Origin: Amphirosellinia nigrospora
Lineage: Eukaryota; Ascomycota; Sordariomycetes; Xylariales; Xylariaceae
Assembly: GCA_004123355.1 (NCBI GenBank)
Contig: SCHM01000001.1
Location: 3,092,001-3,156,000, forward strand
Direction of reading: 5' to 3'
Length of the DNA stretch: 64,000 bases
Shown here: piece after piece, positions 13,195 to 26,545 of the stretch
How the letters are laid out: every line of letters starts with the position of its first letter
How positions within the stretch are numbered: the stretch's first letter is position 1
Position numbers and translations under genes: made by a program
Notes under the pieces: generated by a model
Databases searched by the model: none
Seen by the model: only the letters and a program-made list of their open reading frames with translations
What the model was told of the DNA's origin: nothing

Positions 13195-15332
13195 ATGTAC
13201 TCGATCTTACCATCCGACAGACATATTCGGCTTCTCTGGGTTTTTCCCGAGTTAGACCCGGGCCAGAAGATAAAATGTACTCTTCAAATTGCAGATTTAG
13301 ACAGTTATCCGCTGTTCGATTGTCTGTCTTACACTTGGATAAACCCTCTTGGTCTTGCGGAATCCTCAGAAGAGGTCCGAAAGGAGAAACACAACCCTCT
13401 TGGTGAGCAGATTCTATGTGATGGAGAGCCTTTTGCGGTTTCTCGGAACTTATTGCAATGTCTCCAATTCTTTCGGCAGAAAGGTCTCCATGTACGAAGC
13501 GCGGACGGCACAGCATCCTCGTCTACTCGACCTATATGGATAGACGCAATTTGTATCAATCAGGGGGGCGAAGAAAAGCCAAAGCAAATCTTAATGATGA
13601 GTAATATCTATGCTCGTGCACACCAGGTCTTGATCTGGCTGGGCCCTGGGGATGAACACAGTGGCCCAGCAACTTCCGTTATCAATCGGCTCGCGTCAAT
13701 CGCGAAGGGAGTCAGTGGTTTGCAATACTATGACCTCGACACCGAAGATCCATGCCCCAAGCTAGGGATAGAGCCGTCTATTAGTCCAAATGAGTGGTAT
13801 AGTTATGCGACGTTGCTCCAAAGGGCCTGGTTTAGCCGTGTTTGGGTGGCTCAAGAAACCTATTTTGCCAAATCCATTGTCGTTTTTAGCGGCGAGACAG
13901 AGGTCATTTGGAAGAACTTAGTGAAATCTGCGAGGGTTTTACAGGAAACCGGCCTTGCGGAGGCGCTGCAGAACATGATGAGGAGCAATATGGATTTCGA
14001 GGCTCTGATAACTGGTAACCCAGTTGACTCACCTAGCCTGGAACCAAATACACCACCATTCGAGTCATTCTCGCCCCTGAAATCCAGTCTCAATAACCAG
14101 CTTATACTCACAGTATTCGGTAGTGAGGAAAGGAGGGTGTCATTTAGCCTAGATAGATTATTGAGCTACTCCTGCTACCTAGATGCAGGGCTTCCTCTCG
14201 ATAAAGTCTTCGGGCTTATAGGGATTTGGCAGGACTCTGTCGCAGACAAGAATCTGGAAAATTTGATTCCAGTGGACTACAACAGCTCAGTGTCTGATGT
14301 CTTCATGAATGCTACATACGCGGCAATGCGTGAAATGGAGGGCCTTAATCTCCTTCGACTTGTTGGGCCAACCCTCTCTACCCAGTTCGAACTTCCATCA
14401 TGGGTGCCAGATTACACTTGCTGGCCGCACATTCATAACATAACCACCCCTAAAATCCCATCTATCATAGATGTGGGCGGGATCGGGGATACCATCTCAC
14501 GGGGCGAGTCTTGGGTGTTGCGACCCAACCTTGGAGCAGAAGCCCATTGTACTTGGCGAGCTGATGGAGGCCGAGCTTGGCATATCCCTATTCTCGAACC
14601 TCAATCGAAATGCTTAACCACCAAAGGAAATTTGTTTGAAACTGTCGCTGACGTTGGGCCATCTTACCGTCAGGTCGATTCAGGACACGAGTTGCATCTT
14701 CTTCTCAAGCATCTTGGTGAATGCCCAACATGGCCATCTCCGTATGGTATGAAGTCTTCCATGGTCTGGCTCCAGACGTTGGTCGCAGGCAAATATCGGA
14801 ATCGGCCTGCTGATCATGAAGCCATCCAGGCTTTTCACGACCTGATTGCGGTTTTTGTGAAAGAATTAGAAGAAGCGTGGCAATTTTCTGACCTCGAAGA
14901 GCTGCCCGGGGCAAGGGATATAGAAAAGCTATTTGAACATACCAAAAGCGCTATCGACGATCTCAGCGCGAGGCAATCAAACCACGGCATCATCCCTACC
15001 TGGGAAAAGGTACGGCAGTTGATCGAGATATCACTTAGGGACCTAGATGACGCGGAAAAGCGTAGGATGGATTCTGATACAGATGCTATGCGTCTGAGTT
15101 TCGATAGAGCGTACGGGGGGAGGAGGATCTTCCGAACAACAGGGAATTACTGGGGTATATCTTCTGAGTCTCTGAAAGAAGGTGACCAAGTGTGTGTACT
15201 ATCAGGCGCAGATACGCCTTATGTTCTGAGGAAAAGCGATCGGGGATGGAGGTGATAGGCGAGGCTTACGTGCACGGTATCATGCATGGAGAAGCTGCAC
15301 ATGGTTCATTCGAGGATCTAAGACTTATATAA
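13195..15332 (+). CDS. HET-domain (heterokaryon incompatibility) protein
   Basis: Cytosolic protein with an N-terminal HET domain, the signalling domain found in fungal non-self recognition and programmed cell death genes. The diagnostic blocks are in order: FDCLSYTW, ILCDGEPFAVSRNL, RPIWIDAICINQ (about residues 115-126), QILMMSNIYARAHQVLIWLG, and LLQRAWFSRVWVAQE. A large C-terminal region with no recognised repeat follows. No NACHT, STAND, ankyrin or WD40 segment is visible, so partner-type specificity is unknown. The frame is uninterrupted for over 2 kb, then closes early at 15255. One missing base in the GGAGG run at about 15253 hides the conserved ending GEAYVHGIMHGEA, which runs in the next frame to a stop at 15330-15332. 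With it restored the frame is 713 codons. There are no introns. Confidence 0.9.
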
Positions 15333-17879
15333 TACTGTCGCAAATAGAGCCGGGTGCCAAGGGCTTGGAACAGTGGTTCGTATACACAGTTATGAGGCAT
15401 ATACGTAGGTTGGCTCATCACTTCAATAGAACCAAGTGCTTCCGGCATTATACCATGCTCCAAGATATGTTAGCAACTTCATTCGCCAATATCCATGAGA
15501 TATTCCGACCTTATGTGAGCCGAAGTGCAAGACAACAGCAGGCGGCTCATCTACGACCTATTTGTCAGGACCTTCGTGTGAGTGATACCACTCATGGGCT
15601 ACTCCCAGCCATATACACAGACCCCAATGCCTTTGTCAGTACCGGTGAGGCTGTACGAGTCAATCACGACAGTGGCGATAGTACTGCCGAGGCGGTGAGT
15701 CTGACACTATCGGATACCCCTGGCAGCCCTAATGTGATGTGCTGCTCACTAAAGGGCTCATTTTATAAGGTATTTAATCATCATAAGAGTTGTGCTAACA
15801 ATGTTCTTGTTGAAGCTCAAGTAAAGGAATTACTAGGTTTCAGTACTCGTCGGACGTGATTCGGGCGGCTTAGTTGCCCCTATTGACTGCTCATTTATCA
15901 TGATACGGGGGAATAACAAACATTAGTGGGATAATATACTATCTTAGATGTCGAAACTTTACGTGGCTTTAGTACACGTAAAGGTAAGTCGACGCCGCCA
16001 AGATTATCACACGTACCGAAGAACTAAGTCCTGAATCTGCAACTCGAGAGCTACATATCATGTACACTTTCATACAAGTGTGACCCAGAATTACCCTCCT
16101 CCATTTACGTACAATTCTGAAACCGCAACCTCATGCGGGCGTCCGTTTCATAAAACAATGGAGTAAGATTGCATTAAGATATGATAATGTTCTTAGCAAT
16201 AGAATGCTTAATACCCCAATCACTCGCAGCCCTCATAAAGTACTATGTTTTGCCTAAAGTCTCCTTTCGTAATGATGAGCTATAGAATAACGGCCACATC
16301 TGACTACATCTTGTATTTCATCCCACGCATTTTATTATGTAAAAGATTATGCATTATCAAGAAGAAGGAAACTATACTGGATTGTGCTCAGTTAATTGAA
16401 TGGTATTTATAGGATGCTACTCGGGCTCTGTGAGACTTGTCCCTTTGAACCAACAGGGGGGCTACCGATTAACAGAAAGCTAATATAAGTTTCCTGTTAA
16501 CATAATAGCTTCTAAAGGCTGGAGAAAATCGTGACTAACAATCCCGCTTCAAACAACATTAGTTCTCTGTTGAGGGATTCACTATTTTGCCACTATCGAA
16601 AACTGTCGGGGTTGAACTGCTCTGGTGACGAGAATGTCGCCTGGGGCGCTTAGGGAGGCATGCCATAGATATCTTCATCGCTAGACTGCTTGGGGCGGAA
16701 CGCATGATAGTCATGGCCAGTCCTTCCTCTTGGTACTCAAAAGGCCAACTCACAAACCCAACCTAGTACCCATTCGCGTACTGAGTGCATCTATGAACAA
16801 ATACACTCCGTTTTCTAGGCGCCTGTGCCCACAGTAAGCTATTTGGGAATCAGATCCGTTTGTTATGTCTTAGTACGGGATATACCGAGCCCTATGCGCA
16901 ATGCTGTCTTGGCTTGCCGTAAAAACTGGATTCGGACGAGATTCAAAATAAAGTGGAAATATAGCTAGTAGTCTTGCAAAGCTGAAAGGAACAAGCTGAT
17001 ATGTTTGTGCCATTCAAAGGGCTCATGACATTGACCTAGCAATCAAATGGTGTCCCGGAGATGTGTTTACTGCGTAGATGGCTGAAAGGATAAGTCTAGG
17101 CCTCCTTAAGTAGTAACTATTGACGAAAAGGCGCCTTCTACCATCCCACTGGGACTCGAGGAGCTGACCGGAGGCGATTTTATGATTGGGAAATTCGGTA
17201 GGGATATGCGCGTGGGGTGGATTCGTAATTTTTGGCACCGATGTCGTGATACTTGGCATCACACCATGGTCTCGCCCGCATGTGCATACTAACATGAATC
17301 ATTATGTGGTGTATAGATATGTCCCAGCGAGAATAGTATTCTTCAGCCGCAATCCCACCAGCTCGGAAACGGGCTAGGTAGCTGTGATGGTAGGACACGA
17401 TACTGCATCATTCCCGCGGAAATAGATGCAATGCACGTGGCTAGACCCAGAGAGTCGGGAGGGCCAGAACCCTGAGGCGGTCCTGAAGGGTTGTTCCCGT
17501 TTCGTTGATTGTATGCAGCCATCCCAGCATCATGCTTCTGGGCAGCCAGCTTTAACTTCTGGTTGCACGCTTGGCCCTCTCTTGTCGTATCTAGTGCTAT
17601 GGCAGCAGCTCTGGCACACTAATGTGCATCATTTGGCCCCTCGGGCACCATACTATCGGGGAGGTCTTTCCGTGTTGACGAGATGTATAATTAAGACGAT
17701 ATCCGCGTTGAAATTCTCAGTGACATTGGTCGATAGTGTATGAACTCAAGCAAGAACATCGACAACTGAATAATTAATGAGGTATTAGAACTTGGAACAC
17801 CAACTTCCAGGCCCAGAAAGTCCCTCATCCCACCTGATTGCTGCTTCATTGGGAAGACTCTTGATATCCGGATCGAGTG
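15333..17879. other. Gene-free stretch
   Basis: No gene is supported. A 164-codon open frame starts just after the HET gene (15365-15859) but begins on a non-ATG codon and matches no family I know. Near 16560-16750 the + strand reads a protein-like segment (KTVGVELLW, then IDIFIARLLGAERMIVMA) broken by a stop, which could be a relic exon. I cannot name it. The rest is AT-rich and unremarkable. Confidence 0.45.
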
Positions 17880-20635
17880 ATGGCAGGCAATAAGGTCGGT
17901 CGCAGCCTTGCTAAGGCTGTTGGCATCGACGTTGATGAGCGGTCTAAGACGGAGCCGTCTGCTCTTCTCCAATCTTCGGCATCTAATCTTCAGGCCCGGT
18001 CGATCGACCCATACTACGAAACCGAGCCTACAGTGAAGGAGTACCTTCTTGAACACCGACCAACCTTAGCAGGGGTTGGCCGCTACCTTCACAGCTTGTT
18101 TCCTTTTCTCAATTGGATTTTTCATTACAACGTGACAGTGAGCTTAAGCCCCCCTTTCCCCCCTATTTTGTGAGCCTCATGCGCTGACTTGCGGACTGCC
18201 AGTGGCTCTTGGGTGATTTAATCGCGTGGGTAATTTCCAAAACTGTTTTCTTCTTATTTGGCACCTTATGGCACGGGAACTACTTTAAGAGACACCTGTA
18301 ACCCTCACAATTCACGCCCAGAATATCGATAACTAACTTCGCGTCGCAGAGGTATCACCGTGGGTTCGTTGTTGTGCCACAGGTATGGCCTACGCACTCC
18401 TCGCCGGATTGAAACCGGAATTTGGTCTCTATACATCTTTTGTTGGGTTTATCTTATACTTCCTCTTTGCAACATCGAAAGACATTACAATCGGCACTGT
18501 GGCCGTAATGTCCACTTTGGTTGGACGAATCGTTGCACGTGTTACGGAGGAGCATCCCCAGTTTGTACCTGAAGATATTGCTCGAGGCCTGAGTGTTATT
18601 GCCGGCGCTGTCCTCCTGTTCATTGGTCTGATACGCCTGGGTTGGATTGTGGAATTCATCCCACTTGTTGGTATCTGCTCTTTCATGACTGGTGCTGCGG
18701 TCAACATCGCAGCCGGCCAGGTACCCAAGCTATTGGGAGTCAGCGGCGTGAACACGCGTGACCCTACCTACTTGGTCATTATTAACACGCTGCGGGCACT
18801 TCCAACCGCTAAGTTAGATGCTGCGTTAGGTTTAACAGCCTTGTTTCTCCTCTATTCCATCAGGTGGTTTTGCAACTACATGGCACAACGGCAACCAAGC
18901 CGCAAGAAGACTTGGTTTTTCATTGGGACGCTTCGACTAGCCTTCGTTATTTTACTCTATACACTGATCAGCTGGCTTGTGAATCGCAAGATAACTAACT
19001 CGAAGAAAGCGAAGTTCGCTATCCTTGGAACGGTTCCAAGCGGTAGGTTTTATTCACGAATATAAGCGATGCCATAGATCATCGAGATTAGCTAACCTGG
19101 GCTTTGGGTACAGGGTTCCGGGTTCACGGCGCACCGAATATTAGCACAGAACTGATCTCTGCATTCGCACCAGAGTTGCCGGCGACAATCATTGTTCTGA
19201 TCATCGAGCACATCGCCATCTCGAAATCATTCGGCCGTCTGAACAACTACGTCATTAACCCTCTCAGGAGCTCGTTGCAATAGGCTTTACGAATGTCTTC
19301 GGGCCGTTCCTGGTGCCTACCCGGCTACGGGTTCGTTTTCGCGCACTGCAATCAAGGCTAAAGCTGGTGTAGAACACCTCTCGCCGGCTTATGGACTGCT
19401 CTTCTCGTCGTATTGGCCTTATACGCTCTTACGAAAGTGTTCTTCTACATCCCTATGGCTTCCTTGTCCGGCCTCATTATTCATGCAGTCGGCGATCTTC
19501 TCACTCCCCCCGCAACAGTCTATCAGTTCTGGCAGGTATCACCTATCGAGGTGGTTCTGTTCTTTGCCGGAGTTCTCATCATGATCTTCACGGACATTGA
19601 AACTGGAGTATACTTTGTGGTCGCTGCCTCAGCGGCGCTACTACTACTTCGGATTGCTAAGGCTCACGGTAGTTTCTTGGGCAAGGTTGATGTATATCAT
19701 GTGTCAAGTAATGGAAGCGACCGTGACTTACCGACCGAGCACAATGAAATTGCAACCACAAAACGAGAAGCCTTCCTTGCGCTGAATCGAAGAGATGGCT
19801 CAAACACGAACATCAAAATCCGCAATTCGTATCCGGGAGTCTTCGTATACCGCTTTAGTGAGGGCTTCAATTACACGAATACGGCGCATTATATGGACAG
19901 TTAGTGCGTACATCCAGAAGTATACTCGACCTACCACTACCGACCGCTTTGAAAAGATTGGCGTAAGTGAAACCCGAAGATGTAATGGGAGACTTTACAT
20001 GCACAACTAGCCCTGAGCTCCTCTTCATGGACTGATCGAGAGACATTTTAAGCTTATACGTTATATAGGATCGCCCTTGGAACAACCCAGGCCCGCGTCG
20101 CGGGAAAGCGACCGACGCTGTAGATGATCGGCCTGTGTTCCGTGCTCTCATCCTTGACTTCGCATCCGTGAATAATGTTGATGTGACGTCGATTCAGGGC
20201 CTAATCGACACGCGGACCCAGCTTGACCACCACACCTACCCTGATCACGCTGAATGGCACATCGCTGATGTCAGCAACCGCTGGACACGACGGGCACTGG
20301 CTGCTTCAGGGTTTGGCTTCCCACGCGTTCAAGCAGATGCTACCGCAGAAAACACGTACTTGCGGCCAATTGTCAGTGTCGCGGCCTCTGAGAGCCCCTA
20401 CGAATCAGAGAAGGTTGTTGTGGTTACCCAGAAAGATATTGAAGTTGGTTCAGAATCAGTAGACCGGATATCCTCGTCAAGCCGGGATGGTGCTATCAAT
20501 TCTAATGAGACACCAAAAAGAATGGCTACCTTGCAAGGCGTTAATCGGCCATATTTCCACCTTGATGTTGCTGCTGCTGTGGAGACGGCGATTGCGAACC
20601 TGGAGGGCTATGTCACTCGTCAGAAGATCGCATGA
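17880..20635 (+). CDS. Sulfate permease (SulP family, SUL1/CYS-14 type)
   Basis: High-affinity sulfate/proton symporter of the plasma membrane, feeding sulfate assimilation. The first exon gives a cytosolic N-terminus with SIDPYYETEPTVKEYLLEH. The SulP signature follows: ITVG, VVPQGMAYALLAGLKPEFGLY and the multi-TM core (GLIRLGWIVEFIPLVGICSFMTGAAV). Then come GAPNIS, the SFSRTAIKAKAGVRTPLAG loop and a C-terminal STAS domain (LILDFASVNNVDVTSIQGL). Exons: 17880-18137, 18203-18225 (23 bp microexon), 18350-19042, 19114-19962, 20069-20635. Six small frame breaks lie near 18365, 18382, 19262, 19311, 19370 and 19903 (five of one base, the last of two). Adding them back gives 799 codons, normal for the family. 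The density of breaks is the highest in the window, yet all conserved motifs are intact, so I treat the gene as real and functional. Confidence 0.93.
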
Positions 20636-21756
20636 GAAGATGGCAGTTTTAAATATAGTCTAATTGATTGTTTTAACACTTGATATCCGATTCCCTTACC
20701 TGCTTTAATGAATACGTTGATAGTAATGCTAAAGATATAAAACATATACTACGATTAGAAACCCCAACTGTATCCAAGGTAAGTGGCACAAATAAATTTA
20801 TTAATGCTGTAATCACTCTCTATAGATAAGGTAACACTGCTGTCTATTTTCTTACACGTTTTTCTTTAGGGGCTCAGTAAACCAAATACAAAGAGCGTTC
20901 GATAATTAGCGAACTATACTAGCGACTGAAAGACGCACCAGATTTACAATGCCCTTAAGATGATATAACATCTAACTATCTCTTATAGATAGTTTGTATT
21001 ACGTATAATTATCTATAAATAACGATGATGATACATATATGAGAAGAGCAACATCGACGTGCCACGTTACTACTAGGTAAGTAGAAAAGCTGAAAAGGGG
21101 ATGAGGAATAGACCTGTACTAAGTATTTAGAATATAAAAAAGGAGGCAGGGGGTTGACATGAGGATCGAGAACGATACAAGAAAAGTCCTTGATACGAAA
21201 AAGCGAAGTCGGATATGATGAACCCGTAACATATGATATGAAGGAGAAAATTCTTCGGTAGAAAAGAGAAGGTAATTAGCAAGTAATCAGATAGCCTCAA
21301 ACGCAAAAGGTCGACAAGCTACTGTGTTTACGTTATTCTACTTCGGACAGCACGAGGAAGAGCTCTCTTGCCTGACGTTCTAGGACATACATATTACGGC
21401 ACTCAGCTTATAAGCAAATGATGTCAACATATATCTCAGGAAAATCCCAGTTGATTTAGTCCTATGGAGAGAATGTACCGCAGCAAACATTTTACTACGC
21501 CTCTAATAAACCACTCCATTAATCCATCCATGAAACGCCCATTATGACCCTGCCACCGGTTGTACATCGCACCATTCCCGATCAACCCAACCATTAACCG
21601 AATAACATGACTTAAGCAGATCCAGCTATCATACATCAATTCCCTTGAGCCGGCGATACCACCAGTTATTACAATTCGGCGTGAAAATCGTCCATGTCGT
21701 TCATCGCCTTCATATAAAAATCAGATCTTCATAACAATTGTAGCTAGGCAAAAGCT
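20636..21756. other. Convergent intergenic region
   Basis: 3' flanks of the sulfate permease and the C2H2 factor, which end toward each other. The region is AT-rich with small hairpins, for example ctatctcttatagatag near 20975. No gene or RNA was recognised. Confidence 0.45.
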
Positions 21757-24209
21757 TCAAGAGCTCCCGAAAATGAGATCATCGTTATTGGTGAACATAT
21801 CCACGCCATCGTAAGTGTCATCGAATTTCGTCTCAGAACCGAACATCAACATCTGCGAGTCACATTCCAGTATGAGCCCATTCTCGTTTGAGCCCATCGA
21901 GAGCATACTGGGCATCGCGGACGTGTCGGCGCCTGCAGAAATCATAAGATCAAGCCCGCTTGAGTTCGGCTCCGTGTCGAAATAATGATTGGCGGGTGGT
22001 GATGAAATGTGCGATAGCTCTGGTGGGTCGTTTACTGTGCTAGTAACGCTCCTGGCTGGCGAGCCGGGGTGAGATGGTAGTGTATCTGCTGTTGATTCGG
22101 ACTGGAGCGGCACTTGAGGCGATTGAGAAGTAGATGAATGAACGCTCGCCGTTGAGGGTGAATGCCCACTCAGAGCGTCATCCATGCCGAGCGTGGGCAT
22201 TGGTGCGGACGAAGACCCTAAAGATTGAAGGTTGCTTGGGTTCATCGTTGTTCCGCCGAGCGACACATCCATGAACTCGTCTATAATATCGAAGTCATCG
22301 TGATCTTCGGGGGATGTGGCGGCCGAAGCATCAGAGCAGGTGCCTTGCGACGAGATGGATGAGACCGACTTGTTCTTCCGCCGGGTCCGAGTTGCCTTCT
22401 CTCTGCGCTCGTCGTTATCAGGTCTCGGCTTACGAGGACGCCCCCGTTTCGCGTTCTTCGGCGCGGACCCTTCAAATGCCCCAATACACATGCCCCTTTG
22501 CCGGTGTCTCGTCAAGGCGTCATGCCGAGCGAAACTGTTGCCACATGCACATGGGTACGGCTTGATTCCGGTATGTATTTTGGCGTGACGCTTGAGGTCA
22601 TGCTGGCGAACAAAACATTTATGGCATGCTGGACATTGGTACTGTCGATCGTTGAGGTGTGTTTGCACGTGCGATTTAATGTTCTCCTTGCGGCCGAATT
22701 TCTTGTTACAGCCCTCAAAAGTACAGACCCACTTGTTGTCTTTTGGATCTGGGCCCTCGATGTATTGTTGAATGTCATCAAGCGTAATACCCGTAGTTGT
22801 CTTGGTGCTTTCAATGTCTATACTCGCTATGCTTGCAGCACTAGCTAGACTCGCAACAGATTCTGTTCGCCGATGCTGAGATGCCCGGCTTGAAGGCGTC
22901 TGGGTTGAAGATTGTGCGGCAGTATCGTAAAGCATATGAGTTGCTAATGCCTGTGCACTGAGCTGGGATTTATCGAAGTCGAAAGCTTCAAACTCAGCTA
23001 GGTTAGATGTGGCGGGGGACATGTGATGAGAGAATTCAGACGAAGCGCTCAATGGATATGAGGGACCTTGATATCCATCACTGGCAGTATCTATGCGAAG
23101 CTCGGCGCTATGTGTCTGGTTCATGGCCAAGTAGTCTGATGTAGGCGTCGAGGTTAAGTTCATAGTCTCAACCGTGGGCATGGTGTTAGCCCGCCGTACT
23201 TCAGGCATTATAGTCAAGGCTTCAGTTGCTTGTCTCATCTCATCGAATACAGTCTGAGATCGCCCGTTCCCCCGTTGCCTAGGTGGCTTCACAGTTTCCT
23301 CATTGGACTCATCGTAACCCTCAGTAAATCGTTGTGGGGCTGAACGTGCTCGAACGATCCGCCCTGGGGTGTGTCCATTGGAGTAAGCGGGACATAATCT
23401 GCATGATTCATTAGCTGGTGGATTGACTGCGAGCGGAGTAGTAGCCTACCCAATTCATTCTGAGTTGAGGGTGTGAGAGGCCGTTGCAACGGCTCCTGAT
23501 TCATATTTTCGAACTTATTCACTCTGTCCATGATTCCATTGCTAATTCTCCTAGAGCTCCCTCTCGAGTTGGCCGTCTCATTCTCAGACATCCAATCGGG
23601 AGTGCCAATCGCGTTGTCTGGAAAGTCCATCATGGTAGGTGTGGACATGGCGCTCGGTGCGAACGCCTCGAAATCATTTGTAAGGTAGCCCTCCTGGCTC
23701 TTCTTCATGGCGACGCTCATGGTTCCGTTATACATGCCAAATGACATGGACATGTCGTTGAGAACCGGGAGGCCATCACACCACTGCTGGTCAAAACTTT
23801 GGGTTAGTGGGGTCGCGCTGGGCGATACCAGGTAGTTCTCGTCGATTGCTAAGTTCGCGTACGCCTGCTGGGGGCCCGGGCGTGCTATGCGTTGCTGCTG
23901 CGCTTCTCGCACCACATGCTGTGGTGTGCTTGCTGATCCTGTGTTGTTAGTATTACTTACCATATTGTATTCCTGCCTTCTCTGGGAGAGAATCTGCCGA
24001 CGGGTATCGAGGCTCATGCCTCGTCGGTGGGATACCCGCGGTTGTTGCTGCTGTTGCTGTTGTTGGGGCCGTGGACGCAGCAGACTGGGCTGGATGTTGG
24101 TCATATTTGGGGCGATCTTCAGGTTGTCGTATGCTGTTGGTGTCGAATTTTGTCGCCTATGTTGTCGAGCGCGGGCGTGGAGACCGCTTGTGGGCGGATT
24201 GGACAGCAT
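21757..24209 (-). CDS. Swi5/Ace2-like C2H2 zinc-finger transcription factor
   Basis: DNA-binding regulator resembling the Swi5/Ace2 group, which in yeasts controls late-mitosis and cell-separation genes. About 500 residues of low-complexity sequence with a polyglutamine run (24040-24064) and many Ser-Pro/Thr-Pro sites precede three tandem fingers. These are CTFEGCNKKFGRKENIKSH, CPACHKCFVRQHDLKRH, and the atypical third finger CACGNSFARHDALTRHRQRG. A basic GRPRKPRP stretch (AT-hook or NLS) follows directly. The Ser-rich acidic C-terminus may activate transcription. The coding region is one exon. A single frame break near 23363 (one G missing from a GGG run) splits it; with this base it is 818 codons. 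S/T-P density suits cyclin-kinase control of nuclear entry, but that is inference. Confidence 0.9.
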
Positions 24210-25982
24210 TGTGATGAGAGGGAGTCCGGACGGGTTTGCTGTTGTCGATAGAAATTAGTTGTCGAGGTGAAGGGCCTATCAATTGGGTCCGAAACTATAT
24301 AAATCTATTAATTATCGTGTCTCCATCCAACGACTGCCTTCTGTTTAAACAGCAAGCGTGCCAACGTAGGAAATAGGATGGCTAGTTCAACTCACCTCGC
24401 GCAGCGCGCAAGCCAGGCTAGCCGGGCAACGGGTGTATTAGACTATCCTCAGCAAGCAATACGGAACTTAGCAAACGACCTAGATGTGTGTAAGTAGCGC
24501 CTGTGTTAGGCGACAGTTAGTTGACTGAAGGCGCAGTTGTAAGACGAGGAACTTCTTTAGAGTTCAACTAGTGATACTAGACTTGGAGTGGAGTTGGAGG
24601 CTGGTGGATGGAGTTAAGATGGAAGAGAGGGAAGTTCGCTCGAGACTGTGGGTTTTGCAAGCAGGTTCCCGATAGCTTCAGGGTTGTTGGTTGGGTTGCT
24701 GAACTGTCGGATGCAGACGGTCCTTATGGGTGGAGGCAGGCGCATTGCAGCGGACCTCTGTTGACTTGCGCTTCCGTATCCCGTTGCTACGGCGACACAG
24801 GCCCCACGCGCATCACCAGCTGCGACACCCCAGCGCCTCGGTTGCTCCATGCTCCCGATCTGGCCCAAAATAGCCGCCACTGACAATTGTACATGGCGCT
24901 AAGGCCTTTTCCAGGACTATTTCCATTCTAGCCTTGGCTTGGCAGACGCATTCGCCATCTTTGGAGATTCCAGACATTCAGTTTCTCGTTTCTCGTTTCT
25001 CGTTTCTCGCCGTTCATTGACAAGCATTGTCCTTGCATCTACCGATATATCCTATCCCATCTCTTCCCTGTTCCTAAGCTTCAACAGGCTAAGTAACTAC
25101 ATATTATTAATATACCTGTCAATTCGCCATGTGGCAGATCTTGCTTCATCTACTATAGTTCCAGACTTTAATAACTCACTCAGTGCTGATGCTTTCTCTC
25201 TATCTACGGATTTGCAACATGGTTCCGTATTGGCTGTTTGATTGGCCGGTTTTCACCCGATTAACTCCTTACTAGCTCAGCTGCGATGTATCGCTATCCC
25301 TGCCCATAGCTATGTTTTTTTTCCTTTTACAGTAAATATCTATGATAATAGGTACAGTATGCGTCATCGTCACCATAGTCATGGAACCACTATCAACCAA
25401 ATCTGGCTGCTTTCGGTTTCACCTCATCTCCGAGACTCAACCTGCCGGCGCCCTGTCAGCACTAACAGTCCAATGGCACAGTGTTTCGTATATCCTACCT
25501 ATTCAGCTACCTCTAGCCCTATGATCAGCCCTTAGGCGGCCTTCCTAGCTCAAGACATAAACCAATTTAGCATATACCTCGAGTGTTGGTAGGAGATGAA
25601 GCCTATTTTCTTCTTCCAACTCATTCACCGAACAACATCAGACATTTTCCCCATAGGGTTCCTATTAAACCAAGTAACAAATTTTTTCTTTCTTTCTTTT
25701 CTTCAAGTCTGAGTATCTTTGTCACAATATCGTCGCTTTTTTCAGTTATGGATGTTTCAAAATCAACAGTATTGATTTTGAGCCAATCAAACGAGGGCAA
25801 TGATACGCCACCAAACTGCACTACTATGGGGTGGAGCCGCCAGCTCCTCATCGGCGCTCGAGAACGTCTCCCCACACTATGATGGTCAAATACATTTTGT
25901 GAATAGTACACAGTATCTGGTCCATCTTGCCAGGATAGATAACAACCCGTTCATCTTACTCATCATTCTAGCCCTTCAAGTC
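24210..25982. other. Divergent intergenic region (C2H2 factor / rhodanese)
   Basis: A 1.8 kb promoter region between two divergent genes. It holds a four-copy TTTCTCG array (separate entry), pyrimidine-rich stretches at 25690-25740 typical of fungal core promoters, and a TATA-like ttatatag on the minus strand at about 24295, some 85 bp upstream of the C2H2 start codon. No supported gene was found. Confidence 0.45.
24982..25009. repeat. Tandem repeat (TTTCTCG)x4
   Basis: Four perfect head-to-tail copies of the 7-mer tttctcg sit within a pyrimidine-rich intergenic region. This is a minisatellite that could vary in length between strains. No function can be read from it. Confidence 0.9.
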
Positions 25983-26545
25983 ATGGAGCCGGAACAGCCA
26001 TGGCATGCGGGTTTTCCACCGCCCAAAACAACCGAACCAGCCTCGCTCACACGAGAGGAAGCCCTACATAAGCTGCGAACAGGGGGCCACGACTTTATAC
26101 TTGTTGACATTCGTCGTAATGATTACGAGGTGCGCCCATGTTCGCTACGCCGATGAGATTTCCCCCACTCACGGCCGTCGCATCAGGGCGGCACAATTCG
26201 CGGCGCCATTAACCTCCCAGCACAAACCTTGTACCCAACCATTCCTACGCTCTACCAACTCTTTAAACATGCCGGCATTCGCCATGTCATTTGGTATTGC
26301 GGTTAGTATTGGTCAAGGCAAACTCGAAAGTGAAATAAGCTGAAATGTTCAACTCAGGCTCGTCGCGTGGTCGTGGGACTCGTGCAGCAGGCTGGTTCAA
26401 TGACCACATCCAAGAGCAAGGAGATAAACAGATGCAAAGTGTAATTCTCCTTGGCGGTATCAAAGGCTGGGCTACGGCTGGTGAAGATTTCGTCAAGCTC
26501 ATGGACGGCTATGTCCCCGAATACTGGACCCAATTTCAGCCATGA
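25983..26545 (+). CDS. Single-domain rhodanese-like protein (Ych1/Ibp1 type)
   Basis: Small sulfurtransferase/phosphatase-fold protein of the group containing yeast Ych1, S. pombe Ibp1 and fungal Cdc25-like arsenate reductases. Exons: 25983-26129, 26187-26301, 26358-26545, total 149 residues, all frames intact. Conserved landmarks are FILVDIRRNDYEGGTIRGAINLP near the N-terminus and the active-site loop WYCGSSRGRGTRAA. Its catalytic Cys is followed by five residues and a GR, as in Cdc25-type loops (CX5R). The C-terminal segment is LLGGIKGWA, the usual rhodanese ending. The second intron interrupts the codon after the catalytic Cys. Arsenate reduction versus phosphatase activity cannot be decided from sequence. 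Confidence 0.88.

Noticed and set aside
15365-15859. A 164-codon open frame after the HET gene
   Set aside because: It starts on a non-ATG codon, resembles no family, and follows a gene whose true end overlaps its approach; probably chance.
24614-24886. A 90-codon minus-strand frame upstream of the C2H2 gene
   Set aside because: It is matched by an equally long frame on the other strand and has no family pattern.
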